A program made the translations under genes and the position numbers. Source: Acidobacteriota bacterium (lineage in GTDB: Bacteria > Acidobacteriota > Terriglobia > Terriglobales > Acidobacteriaceae). From it: a DNA stretch of 64,000 nucleotides. Below, in pieces: positions 52,237 to 62,400 of this stretch. Below the pieces are notes generated by a model. It saw only the letters and a list, made by a program, of their open reading frames with translations, was not told the origin of the DNA and did no database searches. The stretch covers positions 55,289 through 119,288 of the forward strand of contig JAKAFB010000003.1 of the NCBI GenBank assembly GCA_021818105.1, given 5' to 3'. Numbering within the stretch: position 1 is the first letter of the stretch; each line of letters opens with the position of its first letter.

Positions 52237-54981
52237 ATGTCGCTGGGCGTAGTGGATCAGCAGCTTGCGGACACAGCAAGCCAAACCTCAACCACAACCA
52301 AGTATGTGTATTTCTTCGGTGGCGGCTCGGCCGACGGCAACGGCCGCATGAAAGACGTGCTGGGCGGCAAGGGGTCTGGCCTGGCAGAGATGACCAATGC
52401 GGGCCTGCCCGTGCCTCCGGGGTTCACCATCCAAACCGAGGCTTGCCGCGAATACATGCGCGGCAAGCTGAGCCCGCAGATTGACGTGGAAATGCTGGCC
52501 GCGCTGGACCGGCTGGAACGCCTGCAGGGCCAGAAGCTGGGCCAGGGTGATAATCCACTGCTCGTCTCGGTTCGCTCGGGCGCAAAGTTCTCCATGCCCG
52601 GCATGATGGACACTATTCTCAACCTGGGCCTGAATGACCAGGCGGTTGAAGCGCTCGCCAAGCGCAGCAATAATCCCCGCTTTGCTTATGACTCCTATCG
52701 CCGCCTTATCCAGATGTTCGGCGACGTGGTCCTCGACATCCCCAAGAAAAAGTTTGAGCACATTTTCGACACGATTAAGGCGCGGGAGAAGGTCAAGTAC
52801 GATTACGAGATCGGACCCAAGGCGCTGAAGGACATCATTGCGGAGTACAAGAAGCTGGTGAAGAAAGAGACCGGCAAGGACTTTCCGCAGAAGCCGCTGG
52901 AGCAGCTCATGATGGCGCGCGATGCTGTGTTCCGCAGCTGGGAAAATGAGCGCGCCAAGACCTACCGCCGCATCAATCACATTGACGACTGGCTGGGCAC
53001 GGCCGTGAACGTGCAGGCCATGGTCTTCGGCAACCTGGGTGAGAACTCGGGCACAGGTGTGGGCTTTACGCGCAATCCCGCCACCGGCGAGCGCATGTTC
53101 TTCGGCGAATACCTGATGAATGCGCAGGGCGAAGACGTAGTTTCCGGTGTGCGTACCCCGCTGCACATCAGCGAACTTGAGCGCACCATGCCCAAGGTGT
53201 ATGAGCAGTTGCGCACCATCACCTGGAAGATGGAAAAGCACTACCGTGACATGCAGGATTTTGAGTTCACCATCCAGGATGGCCAGCTCTACATGCTGCA
53301 GACGCGCAACGGCAAGCGCACCGGTCTGGCGGCGGTGCGCATCGCCATTGACATGGTGCGCGAGGGCCTGATCACGCAGGAGGAGGCAATCTTCCGCGTG
53401 GAGCCGAACCAACTGTATGACTTCCTGGTGCCACGCCTGGATGAGAAGGGCGCAAAGGTTGAGGTGTTGGCCACTGGCCTGCCGGCATCTCCCGGCGCGG
53501 CTGTGGGACAGATCGTTTTCACAGCGGAGGACGCCGTGAAAGCGCACACTCATGGCCACCTTCACAACATCATCCTTGTGCGCGGCGAGACGACGCCGGA
53601 AGACATTGGCGGCATGGAAGTGGCCTCCGGCATTCTTACCTCTCGCGGCGGCATGACTTCACACGCTGCGGTGGTGACGCGCGGCATGGGTAAATGCTGC
53701 GTGGCCGGCGCCGGCGACTGCCAGGTAGACGAAGCGCGCAAGGAACTGCGCGTGAAGGGCAAGACCTTCAAGCACGGCGACTGGATTTCACTGGACGGCA
53801 CAACGGGACGCGTGATTGAGGGCAAGCTGAAGACAATCCCGGCGCAGCCCAACGACCCCGACCTCGTAAAGTTCATGAGTTGGGCTGACCCGCTGCGCAA
53901 GCTGAAGGTACGCGCCAACGCCGACGTGCCCCGCGACGCCAAGCAGGCGCGCGCATTCGGCGCGGAAGGCATCGGGCTGTGCCGCACCGAGCACATGTTC
54001 TTTGCGGAAGGCCGCATTGAGCACGTGCGCGCCATGATTCTGGCGGACAACGAGGCTGATCGCCGGGATGCGTTGAAGAAGCTGCTGCCGATGCAGCGCG
54101 CGGACTTCGTGGGTCTGTTCAAGACGATGGAGTCGCTGCCGGTCACGATTCGGTTGCTCGATCCTCCGCTGCACGAGTTCCTGCCGCAGCGCGAAGATCT
54201 GCTGGTGGAGATTGCGCATCTTGAAGACCTCAAGCCGCGCTCACCCAAGCTGAAGGAGCTGCGCACACTGCTGGCGCGCGTGCAGGACCTGCATGAGATG
54301 AACCCCATGCTCGGACTGCGCGGATGCCGCCTGGGCATTGCTTTCCCGGAGATTACGGAAATGCAGGCACGGGCCATCTTTGAGGCAGCGGTGAATGTGA
54401 AAAACCACGGCGGCGAACCGCACCTTGAGATCATGGTGCCGCTCATCGGCTCCATCGACGAGATGCGCCATCAGTCCTCCATCATTCGCCAGGTGGCGGA
54501 GAAGGTCTTCAAGGAGAAGGGTACGACGGTTGATTACATGGTAGGTACCATGATCGAACTGCCACGCGCCGCTTTGACGGCTGACCAGATCGCCGAGGAG
54601 GCTGAGTTCTTCAGCTTTGGCACGAACGATCTGACGCAGACTACCTACGGCATCTCGCGCGATGACATCAACAAGTTCCTGCCGGCGTATTTGAAGAACG
54701 GCATCTTCAAGCAGGATCCCTTTGCCACACTGGATCAGGCCGGCGTTGGGTTGCTGGTGAAGATGGCGACGGCCAAGGGGCGCAACACGCGGCCCACGCT
54801 CAAGGTTGGTATTTGCGGTGAACATGGCGGTGATCCGGAGTCAGTGAAGTTCTGCCACAGGATCGGGCTCAACTACGTTTCGTGCTCGCCGTTCCGCATT
54901 CTGACAGCAAGGCTGGCGGCAGCGCAGGCGGCACTGCAAGAGAAGCAGACCGGGCCGGATATCAGCCAGGGCACAAAATAA
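52237..54981 (+). CDS. ppdK: Pyruvate, phosphate dikinase
   Basis: A 914-residue enzyme that interconverts pyruvate and PEP using ATP and phosphate. N-terminal ATP-grasp region (YVYFFGGGSADGNGRMKDVL), phospho-histidine domain with His476 in GGMTSHAAVVTRG, and the C-terminal PEP-binding barrel ending GTNDLTQTTYGISRDD are all present. The threonine and histidine of the regulatory GGMTSH motif are kept. ATG at 52237 with GGAGG upstream is preferred over 52141. Together with NAD malic enzyme it could support gluconeogenesis from C4 acids. A strong hairpin follows. Confidence 0.95.
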   Translation: MSLGVVDQQLADTASQTSTTTKYVYFFGGGSADGNGRMKDVLGGKGSGLAEMTNAGLPVPPGFTIQTEACREYMRGKLSPQIDVEMLAALDRLERLQGQKLGQGDNPLLVSVRSGAKFSMPGMMDTILNLGLNDQAVEALAKRSNNPRFAYDSYRRLIQMFGDVVLDIPKKKFEHIFDTIKAREKVKYDYEIGPKALKDIIAEYKKLVKKETGKDFPQKPLEQLMMARDAVFRSWENERAKTYRRINHIDDWLGTAVNVQAMVFGNLGENSGTGVGFTRNPATGERMFFGEYLMNAQGEDVVSGVRTPLHISELERTMPKVYEQLRTITWKMEKHYRDMQDFEFTIQDGQLYMLQTRNGKRTGLAAVRIAIDMVREGLITQEEAIFRVEPNQLYDFLVPRLDEKGAKVEVLATGLPASPGAAVGQIVFTAEDAVKAHTHGHLHNIILVRGETTPEDIGGMEVASGILTSRGGMTSHAAVVTRGMGKCCVAGAGDCQVDEARKELRVKGKTFKHGDWISLDGTTGRVIEGKLKTIPAQPNDPDLVKFMSWADPLRKLKVRANADVPRDAKQARAFGAEGIGLCRTEHMFFAEGRIEHVRAMILADNEADRRDALKKLLPMQRADFVGLFKTMESLPVTIRLLDPPLHEFLPQREDLLVEIAHLEDLKPRSPKLKELRTLLARVQDLHEMNPMLGLRGCRLGIAFPEITEMQARAIFEAAVNVKNHGGEPHLEIMVPLIGSIDEMRHQSSIIRQVAEKVFKEKGTTVDYMVGTMIELPRAALTADQIAEEAEFFSFGTNDLTQTTYGISRDDINKFLPAYLKNGIFKQDPFATLDQAGVGLLVKMATAKGRNTRPTLKVGICGEHGGDPESVKFCHRIGLNYVSCSPFRILTARLAAAQAALQEKQTGPDISQGTK

Positions 54982-55000
54982 CCAACCTGAATAACCAAGA

Positions 55001-55038
55001 GCGGCAAGGGCGCAGCCAACAGGCGGCGCCCTTGCCGC
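55001..55038 (+). terminator. Hairpin after ppdK
   Basis: A 13-bp perfect stem (GCGGCAAGGGCGC 55001-55013 with GCGCCCTTGCCGC 55026-55038) lies 19 bp past the ppdK stop. No T-run follows, so it may act in 3'-end processing or as a non-canonical terminator. Confidence 0.6.
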
Positions 55039-55121
55039 ATATGGATGGTATGACGCCGCCGTGTATCATCGTGTTCATTGCGGGCTGACCGCGATCACAG
55101 CGCAATTCAACCGGAGCGTCC

Positions 55122-56210
55122 ATGCACACACGCCGTGCCTTCATCCACTTGTCTGCGGCCTCAGCTGTTGCCTTCTGCAGCCTGCTGCGCGGGCTGGCAC
55201 GGGCCCAAGAAAGCGCGCTTGATGAGACGCCGTATCTGACGCCTTATAAGTTCGGCAAACTGGTGCTTGGGAAGTCCGAGGATGAAAGGGCCTTCGATTC
55301 AAAATCGGTGGACTGCCCCTTTGTGTTTCATCACAACGGCAGGTTTTATATGACCTACGTTGGCTACGACGGCATGGGGTACCAGACAGGACTGGCGTCG
55401 TCGGATGATCTGATCCACTGGGAGCGCCGGGGATGCATCCTGCGGCGTGACCCCAAGTCAGAGATTACGCGTTACAACATCGCGATGAACTGGATTTTGC
55501 GCGAGAACGACCTGAGCGGGCCCGGCAACCTGCGGCGCGTGGAGGGCGAGTTTCTGGGCGCCTGGCACGCGTATCCGGAGGCTGGATATGAATCAGGGCC
55601 AGCGGTTATCGGACTGTGCCGCAGCAGGGATTTGATGCACTGGGAACTTGAGCCGCCGATTTTGCGCGCCGACGATGCTGACGCGGCGCCGTGGGAACAG
55701 GGCGGCCTGTACAAGCCGTGCCTGGTGCACGCTGATGGTGTTTACTATCTTTTCTACAACGCAAAGACACGCCCGAATCAGCATGCACAAGGCGGAGCAT
55801 GGCGTGAGCAAACAGGTGTAGCTACTTCGAAGGATCTGAAGCATTGGACGCGCTACAAAGGGAATCCAATCATCGCAAATGGGCCGGAGGGTGCATGGGA
55901 TGATCGCTTTGCCAGCGATCCTTGCGTGCTGCTCCACGGGCGCGAATGGGCGTTCTTCTACTATGGCCTCAGCTCCGACGGGAAGGCGCGCGATTTGCTG
56001 GCGCTGGGGCGGTACCCATTTCATCCGCGGAAGGTGAACCGCATCCTTGTGGATGCAGGACCGCCAGGAAGCGTGGATGATGATTATGCGCACAAGCCTT
56101 CGGTGATCACCGCGAATGGCATGCTGTACCACTTCTACTGCGCAGTCTCCGGCAAATGGCCGAATGATGTGCGTGGGATTTCTGTAGCGCGATCGAAGCC
56201 GTGGAGTTGA
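55122..56210 (+). CDS. Tat-exported five-bladed glycosidase-like protein
   Basis: A 362-residue protein with an apparent twin-arginine signal (TRRAFIHLSAASAVAF) and a five-bladed propeller of the GH43/GH32/GH130-like kind. Repeated blade motifs are visible: SVDCPFVFHHNGRFYMTYVG, LYKPCLVHADGVYYLFYN, SDPCVLLHGREWAFFYYG and HKPSVITANGMLYHFY. Acidic residues at blade starts (the Asp of VDCPF, RFASDP) are catalytic candidates. GGAG precedes the ATG at 55122. The dehydrogenase gene follows 11 bp downstream. Exact family and substrate are not assignable by eye. Confidence 0.72.
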   Translation: MHTRRAFIHLSAASAVAFCSLLRGLARAQESALDETPYLTPYKFGKLVLGKSEDERAFDSKSVDCPFVFHHNGRFYMTYVGYDGMGYQTGLASSDDLIHWERRGCILRRDPKSEITRYNIAMNWILRENDLSGPGNLRRVEGEFLGAWHAYPEAGYESGPAVIGLCRSRDLMHWELEPPILRADDADAAPWEQGGLYKPCLVHADGVYYLFYNAKTRPNQHAQGGAWREQTGVATSKDLKHWTRYKGNPIIANGPEGAWDDRFASDPCVLLHGREWAFFYYGLSSDGKARDLLALGRYPFHPRKVNRILVDAGPPGSVDDDYAHKPSVITANGMLYHFYCAVSGKWPNDVRGISVARSKPWS

Positions 56211-56221
56211 GGGGAGATTCG

Positions 56222-57253
56222 ATGAGGGCCTTCTATCTGGATGCACCGGGACAATACAGGATGGCAGACATTGCTTTGCCTGAACATCCTGGCGCAGACG
56301 AAGTGTCGCTGAAGGTTCAGCTTGTGGGCCTGTGCGGCTCAGACCTGAACACATTCAGCGGGCGCAATCCGCTGGTGAGTTTTCCCCGCATTCCCGGGCA
56401 TGAAATCGCCGCTGTTGTGGCGGAAGCAGGAAGCAACGTGCCTGAGGAATTCAAGCCAGGCACCGCGGTGACGATGCTGCCCTACTTCAACTGCGGGAAG
56501 TGCTCGGCGTGCAGGCAGGGCCGCCTGAATGCTTGCAGGAACAACGAAACGCTGGGCGTGCAGCGCGACGGCGCGCTGACAGAATTTGTGATTGCACCTT
56601 GGACTAAGCTGAAGAAGGCTCCTGCGCTACCGATGGAGACGCTGGCGATGGTGGAGCCGTTGACGGTGGGCAATCACGCAGTAACGCGAGGGCGCATTGC
56701 GGCGGGCGATACCGTGCTTGTGATGGGGTGCGGCATGGTGGGGCTGGGCGCGGTGGCCGGCGCCGCTTTTCGCGGAGCGCGCGTGATTGCAATGGATATG
56801 GACGAAGCCAAGCTCGACTTGGCCCGGCGTTGCGGCGCACAACAAGTGCTGGATGCGCGCGGCGAGTCAGTACTGGAAAGATTGAAGGACCTCAGCGGCG
56901 GCGAGGGACCGGACGTGGCGATTGAAGCGGTCGGCACGCCAGCGACGTTTCGCATGGCGGTGGACGTCGTAGCCTTTGCGGGGCGCGTGGTGTACATCGG
57001 CTATGCGAAGGAGCCGGTGTCGTACGAAACGAAGTTTTTTGTGCAGAAGGAACTCGACATCCTGGGTTCGCGCAATGCGACGCCTGCGGATTTTGATGAA
57101 GTGATTGCACTGCTGGAAAGCGGGCGCTTCCCCGTTGAGGATGTGGTGAGCCTTGTGGTGCCGCTGGAGCAGGCAGGCAAGGCGCTGCAACGATGGAGCG
57201 CAAACCCGGCATCGATGCGGAAGATTATGGTGAAGGTCGCAGCGAGCTCCTAA
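56222..57253 (+). CDS. Zinc-dependent sugar/polyol dehydrogenase (MDR family)
   Basis: A 343-residue medium-chain dehydrogenase. Catalytic zinc ligands: Cys38 (GLCGSD) and His60-Glu61 (IPGHEIAA). Structural zinc cysteines are in CGKCSACRQGRLNAC. The Rossmann motif is GCGMVGLGAVAG, followed by an acidic residue (MDMDE), which favours NAD. Family relatives oxidise galactitol, idonate, galactonate or threonine. A GAGGGGAG site precedes ATG 56222. It lies 11 bp after the propeller hydrolase gene, so they form a probable operon, and it converges on the GH29 gene. Role: carbohydrate or polyol oxidation. Confidence 0.83.
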   Translation: MRAFYLDAPGQYRMADIALPEHPGADEVSLKVQLVGLCGSDLNTFSGRNPLVSFPRIPGHEIAAVVAEAGSNVPEEFKPGTAVTMLPYFNCGKCSACRQGRLNACRNNETLGVQRDGALTEFVIAPWTKLKKAPALPMETLAMVEPLTVGNHAVTRGRIAAGDTVLVMGCGMVGLGAVAGAAFRGARVIAMDMDEAKLDLARRCGAQQVLDARGESVLERLKDLSGGEGPDVAIEAVGTPATFRMAVDVVAFAGRVVYIGYAKEPVSYETKFFVQKELDILGSRNATPADFDEVIALLESGRFPVEDVVSLVVPLEQAGKALQRWSANPASMRKIMVKVAASS

Positions 57254-57268
57254 GCCGCTTGCCTTCAT

Positions 57269-58870
57269 CTAATGGCCGCAGTGACCGCCGCCGGACTGCG
57301 TGAGGATGCGAAAGGCGAAGGCGGGCTCGTCGGGCTGCGGGTGCGGAAGCTGAATGCGCAGGCCGTCGGAACGCTGCTGCCAGGTGAGGCGCGCGCTGGA
57401 GCCAAGCAGTTGCACGGAGCAGACGGGCCCCGGCAAGTACGGCGTTCCCTGCCAAAGCGTGCGCAGAAGCAAATCTCCGCTGGTGGGCCAGCCCAGGGCA
57501 ATGGCATAGAGAGCGCCGTTGTGCGTGGTGTAGCGCACGTCCTCAGCGGTGAATTGCTGGCGGTCAGTGTTCAGCGCGGAACTGGTGACGCGTGTGGGGC
57601 CTTCGCCAAAGACAAGCCAGGGACGCGAACCGTAAATGGCCTTGCCATTGGTCTGGAGCCATTCGCCTATTTGCAGCAGCACAGTGCGCGCTTCAGGCGG
57701 AATGGTCCCATCGGACTTGGGGCCGACGTTCAGGAGCATATTACCGTTCTTGCTGACGATATCGACAAGTTCGTCGATGAGGGATTTGGCGTCGCGGTAT
57801 TCGTCGTGCGCGACGTAGCCCCAGGAGTGGATGCTGACGGAGGTGTCGGTTTGCCACGGGAGCAGGCGGATTGCGTCGAGCTTGCCGCGCTCGATGTCGA
57901 GGACGGCGGCGTTCTCAGGAAAGTCGTTATCCTTGTAGGTGAGGACGACGCCCTGCTGCCGTTGCGAGGCCTGATTGTAGAAGTAGGCGGCGAAGCGCTG
58001 GAGATAAGGCTGGAAGGCGGGCTGGCCAATCCACCAGTCGAAGTAGAGCAGATCGGGGTGGTATTTCTCGACAATTTCTGAGCTGCGGGCGAGCCAGTCG
58101 TCCATGAAGGCTTTGTCTGGCGCGAGCCACTGCTCGAGATGATTTGGGTCGGGCTCCTTTGCGGTGTTTACGCCGGGTAGCTGCATGGGGCGCGCGGGGC
58201 CGTAGAGGGCAGCATAGCGCGGGTTCTGCACATCGGAGGCGAATTGCATGCCACCGTTGTACCACCACCAGTGCTCTGCGCGATGGGAGGATGCGCCGAA
58301 GTGAAGACCGCGCTTGCGCGTGGCCACTGCGAGCGCGCCGACGATGTCGCGATGCGGGCCCATGCGCGCGGCGTTCCATGGCGTGATGGCGGAGTCGTAC
58401 ATGGCGAAGCCGTCGCAGTGCTCGGCGACGGGGACGATGTAGCGGGCACCGGATCGGGAGAAGAGATCGACCCAGGCGTCGGGGTCGAAGTGCTCGCCGC
58501 GGAACAGGGGGATAAAGTCCTTGTAGCCGAACTTGCTCTGCGGGCCGTAGGTGGCGATGTGGTGCTGGAAGGCTGGGTTGTCGCGCTGGTACATGTTGCG
58601 CGAATACCACTCGCTGCCGAAGGCAGGGACGGAGTAGACGCCCCAGTGAATAAAGATGCCGAACTTGGCATCGCGAAACCAGGCGGGAGTGCGATAGGCG
58701 CCGAGCGAGTCCCATGTAGGCGCAAAGGGGCCGCTGCTGTCACCCTGCGCAACGCGCTGCAACTGCTGCTGGACGGCGGGTTGCGCGCGCAGAACGGCTG
58801 GAGACAAGCAGGCAAGAATCGTCACCAGCAGGATGGCGCCTGCCACGCGCGGAAGCACAACTCTCCTCAT
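57269..58870 (-). CDS. Secreted GH29 alpha-L-fucosidase
   Basis: A 533-residue GH29 enzyme with a signal peptide (residues ~1-30, ending VLRAQ). The N-terminal barrel has WFRDAKFGIFIHWGVYSVPAF (in two parts), RYIVPVAEHCDGFAMYDS, and the nucleophile aspartate in HPDLLYFDWWIGQ. The C-terminal beta-sandwich follows NGNMLLNVGPKSDGTIP. It removes alpha-L-fucose from glycans. It converges on the dehydrogenase gene. A run of eleven guanines lies ~160 bp upstream of its start. Confidence 0.9.
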   Translation of the reverse strand: MRRVVLPRVAGAILLVTILACLSPAVLRAQPAVQQQLQRVAQGDSSGPFAPTWDSLGAYRTPAWFRDAKFGIFIHWGVYSVPAFGSEWYSRNMYQRDNPAFQHHIATYGPQSKFGYKDFIPLFRGEHFDPDAWVDLFSRSGARYIVPVAEHCDGFAMYDSAITPWNAARMGPHRDIVGALAVATRKRGLHFGASSHRAEHWWWYNGGMQFASDVQNPRYAALYGPARPMQLPGVNTAKEPDPNHLEQWLAPDKAFMDDWLARSSEIVEKYHPDLLYFDWWIGQPAFQPYLQRFAAYFYNQASQRQQGVVLTYKDNDFPENAAVLDIERGKLDAIRLLPWQTDTSVSIHSWGYVAHDEYRDAKSLIDELVDIVSKNGNMLLNVGPKSDGTIPPEARTVLLQIGEWLQTNGKAIYGSRPWLVFGEGPTRVTSSALNTDRQQFTAEDVRYTTHNGALYAIALGWPTSGDLLLRTLWQGTPYLPGPVCSVQLLGSSARLTWQQRSDGLRIQLPHPQPDEPAFAFRILTQSGGGHCGH

Positions 58871-59420
58871 CGCAACAAGGTAGCAGATGCAAGATCAGCT
58901 TGGCCGCATTGCCGGGAACCGTTACCCGACGCTGACGTCAAGGTGTTGGCAAACTGAGCGCAAAGCTGCGTGCAACCATGCTGCGAAATAATCTGCAAAC
59001 TTTCTGTGGAAAACAAAAATATTCAAGGGGGGGGGGGTACGAACCGGTCGGATCCCTGACATTTTGAACCGTGATGATTTCTGACACTGCCCAGTGAAAT
59101 TGGATCTTTGGCTTCTCATAGACCCATTGTGCGACGAAACGGGAAAATGATCGGCAAGGCAGCGGTGGTTTCTAGATTCGTGGAATGAGTAATTTAGTAG
59201 CGCAAGCAGTGACGGAGACGCTTGACAGCACGCAGGGGGTGAGCGCGAATGAAAGGAGAAATGGAGCTGTGCATTGGGGGACCGGCCGGAAGTCGCTTGC
59301 ATTTGGCTGTAATTGGCGTCACAATCGCTGCTCTACGGGAGGTCCACGGCACCGTGATGCCGCGAGAGTTCCCGGCTCGCTCATCCGGCGCTGAACATGG
59401 CAGTGGCCAAGGAGAGCGAT
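58871..59420. other. Intergenic region between GH29 and the activase-fusion gene
   Basis: This ~550-bp divergent spacer contains an 11-base guanine tract (59027-59037) but no gene I can support. Open frames in it are short or overlap the next gene. It should hold promoters for both neighbours. An AAGGAG site (59409-59414) sets the start of the next gene. Confidence 0.5.
59027..59037. repeat. Homopolymeric G11 tract
   Basis: Eleven consecutive guanines on the plus strand lie in the divergent spacer between the GH29 gene and the large activase-fusion gene. Such tracts can change length by slippage and alter promoter spacing; sequencing error is also possible. Confidence 0.7.
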
Positions 59421-62400
59421 ATGGCTGGCAGCACGACGGAGCCGGGCGAGCGATACCTGGGCGTAGACGTCGGAGCAGAGACGCTGAAGCTGGTGGAACT
59501 GGGGCGCGCAGATGGGCAATGGCGCGTGTTGCGGCGCTGCCGGATGGAACACGGCAAGGAACCGCAGGCACTTCTACTGAACCTCTACAAAGAATGGGAT
59601 GGGGATGCGCTAGCTGGCGCTGCGCTAACGGGACGGCTGGGACGGCAATTCAGCCTGATGCGTGTGCCGCTGCAGCAAGCGCAGTCGCGCGCCTTTCGCT
59701 TCCTGTATCCGGGGACGGCGGGAACAGTGGTGTCTGTAGGCAGCCACGGCTTCTCCGTGCTGGAGGTGCGGGCGAATGGGCGCGAGGTGTTCCGCGAGAA
59801 CAGCCGGTGCTCACAGGGAACGGGCAACTTTCTGCGACAACTGACGGAGCGCTTTCAACTGACGGTGGAAGAGGCGAGCGTGCTGTGCGCAGACGTGGAG
59901 CATGCGGCGGCCTTGTCAGGGCGGTGCCCTGTGATTCTGAAGACGGACATGACGCACCTGGCAAACAAGGGCGAGAACCGCGCGGAGATTCTTGCGGGAC
60001 TGTTTGATGCGGTGTGCGAGAACGTGCTGAACCTGGTGAAGCCGGGGATCAGTCCTGCGCCGGTGGTGCTGGTGGGTGGGGTGAGCCAGTCTCCGCGGGT
60101 GCGGAGGACGTTTAAGGAGCGACTGGCGAAGCACGACTGCGCACTTGTCCTGCCAGAGGAGGACGGGCTGTATTGGGAGGCGCTGGGGGCTGCGCTGCTG
60201 GCGGCGGAGATGGCACTGCCTGCGGTGCAGGCGGATGAGCTGCTGGCTGAGCACGAGAGCAAAGCACTGGAGAGAACTCCGGCGCTGGTGACATATCTAC
60301 GACAGGTGAAGCGCATGCCTGCGGTGCCGTGGGAGGAGCGCAACGGCAAGGCGCGCAACCTAATTCTGGGGCTCGATATTGGATCGACGGGAGCGAAGGC
60401 TGTAGCGCTGGATGCAGAAACGGATGCGACGGTATGGGAGGCCTACAGACAGACACGGGGCGCTCCGGTGGAGGCCGCGCAAGCGCTGTGGCGGGAGTTC
60501 CTGGAGAGCCCGATGGGCAGCGAGCCAGTGCGCGGAGCAAGCGTGACGGGCAGCGGACGGGAGATTGTGGGATCGCTGCTGACGAACTGCTATGGGGCGC
60601 AGGCGGTGTATATCCAGAACGAGATTGCGGCGCATGCGGAGGGCGCGTGCCACTATGACCGGCGGGTGGACACGATTTTTGAGATCGGCGGACAGGATGC
60701 GAAGTATATCCGGCTGGAAGACGGGCGCGTGATTGACTGCGCGATGAACGAGGCATGCAGTGCGGGTACGGGATCATTTATTGAAGAGCAGGGGCGGAAG
60801 TTTGCGGGCGTAGAGCACGTGACACAACTGGGCGCGTCTGCGCTGAAGGCTCCGGAGGGGATTTCGCTGGGACAGCACTGCTCAGTGTTTATGGCGGGGA
60901 TTATCGATGAAGCGGTGGCAGAGGGACTGCCGCAGGACACGATCATCGCCGGGCTGTATGACTCGATTATCCAGAACTATCTGAATCGCGTGAAGGGCAG
61001 CCGGTCAGTGGGCCAGGTGATTTTCTGCCAGGGCATGCCCTTCGCAGCCGATGCACTGGCGGCGGCGGTGGCACGGCAAACGGGCAGCGAGGTGATTATT
61101 CCTCCGAATCCAGGGACGGTGGGTGCGCTGGGCATTGCGCTGCTGGCCAAGGCGGATGGAACGTGGCGCGCGGTGGAGCCGCTGGAGATGCAGCGCTTTC
61201 TGGATGCGAAGGTGGAGGAGCGTAGCACGTTCATTTGCCAGGCAACGGTGGGCTGCGGAGCGCCGGGAAACCGCTGCCGGATTGACCGGCTACGCACGCG
61301 CGTCGCGGGCAAGGCAGGAATGTTTACGTGGGGTGGCGCATGCGCGTTGCATGAGAAGGCGACACGACGGAAGAAGCTGCCGGACCATGCGCCACAGCCC
61401 TTTCAAGAGCGCGAGCTGCTGATTGCCGACCTGATGGCGCGGCTGGGCGCGTCACGGGGCGGGAGAAAAGTGGCGCTGAGCGATGAGTTCATGCTGAAGG
61501 AGTTGTTTCCATTTTTTGCGACGTATCTGCATGAGCTGGGCTGCGATTTGACGCTGGTGGCTGGCACGGATCCGGCGACGCTGAAGCGGGGCATCCAGGC
61601 GACAAATGTCTCATTCTGCGCGCCGATGCAGTTGTTCCATGGGGTTGCGGCGCAGCTGCGCGAAACAGATGCGGAGCTTGTATTTGCGCCAATTTTGCGG
61701 AGTACGCTGCGCGTGGCGGATGAGCCGAATGCACGGGTTTGCCCGGTGGTGCAGTCGGCACCCTACCTGCTGCGGCTGGACCTGGAGGGCAAGGGCACAG
61801 CGAAGTGGCTGGCGCCGGAAATCGAGATGGGCGAGCAGGGGATGGACTCGCCGGAGTTTCACGCGAGTTGCGCGCGGATTGCAGAGGCGCTGGGCGCAGA
61901 GAAAGGAGCGCGAGAGCGAGCGTATGAGCGCGCCGTGGAGGAGCAGGAGATGTTTTTCCAACGCTGCGGAGAAATTGGGGAGCGAGCACTGACATATTGC
62001 AGAGAAAAAGAAATTACACCGGTGGTTGTGCTGGGCCGGCCGTATACGATCTACAATCCGATTCTCAACTCGAATGTACCGGCAATCTTGCGCGAGCAAG
62101 GCGCTATTGCGATTCCGGCTGAGTGCTATCCGTTGCGGGATGAGGCGCCGGTGCTGAGCCGCGTGTATTGGGCGTACGCACAGCGACTGTTGCGCACGGC
62201 ACACGAGGTGCGCCGGACGCCGGGTGTTTACAGCGTGTACTGCAGCAACTACTCGTGCGGACCGGACAGCTTCAACCTGCATTTCTTCAGCTACATCATG
62301 GAAGGCAAGCCGTTTGCGATTATCGAGACGGATGGGCACGTGGGAGACGCGGGAACGAAGACGCGCATAGAGGCATTCCTACACTGCGTTATGCAGGACC

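Noticed and set aside
52288..53565. 425-residue minus-strand open frame opposite ppdK
   Set aside because: Antisense to a well-conserved enzyme; no motif, no ribosome site.
59185..59394. 69-residue frame in the G11-containing spacer
   Set aside because: No ribosome site, no hydrophobic or domain-like features, composition of random GC-rich DNA.
59249..60007. 252-residue frame overlapping the start of the activase-fusion gene
   Set aside because: Most of it lies out of frame within the conserved first activase domain; the sequence is low-complexity.
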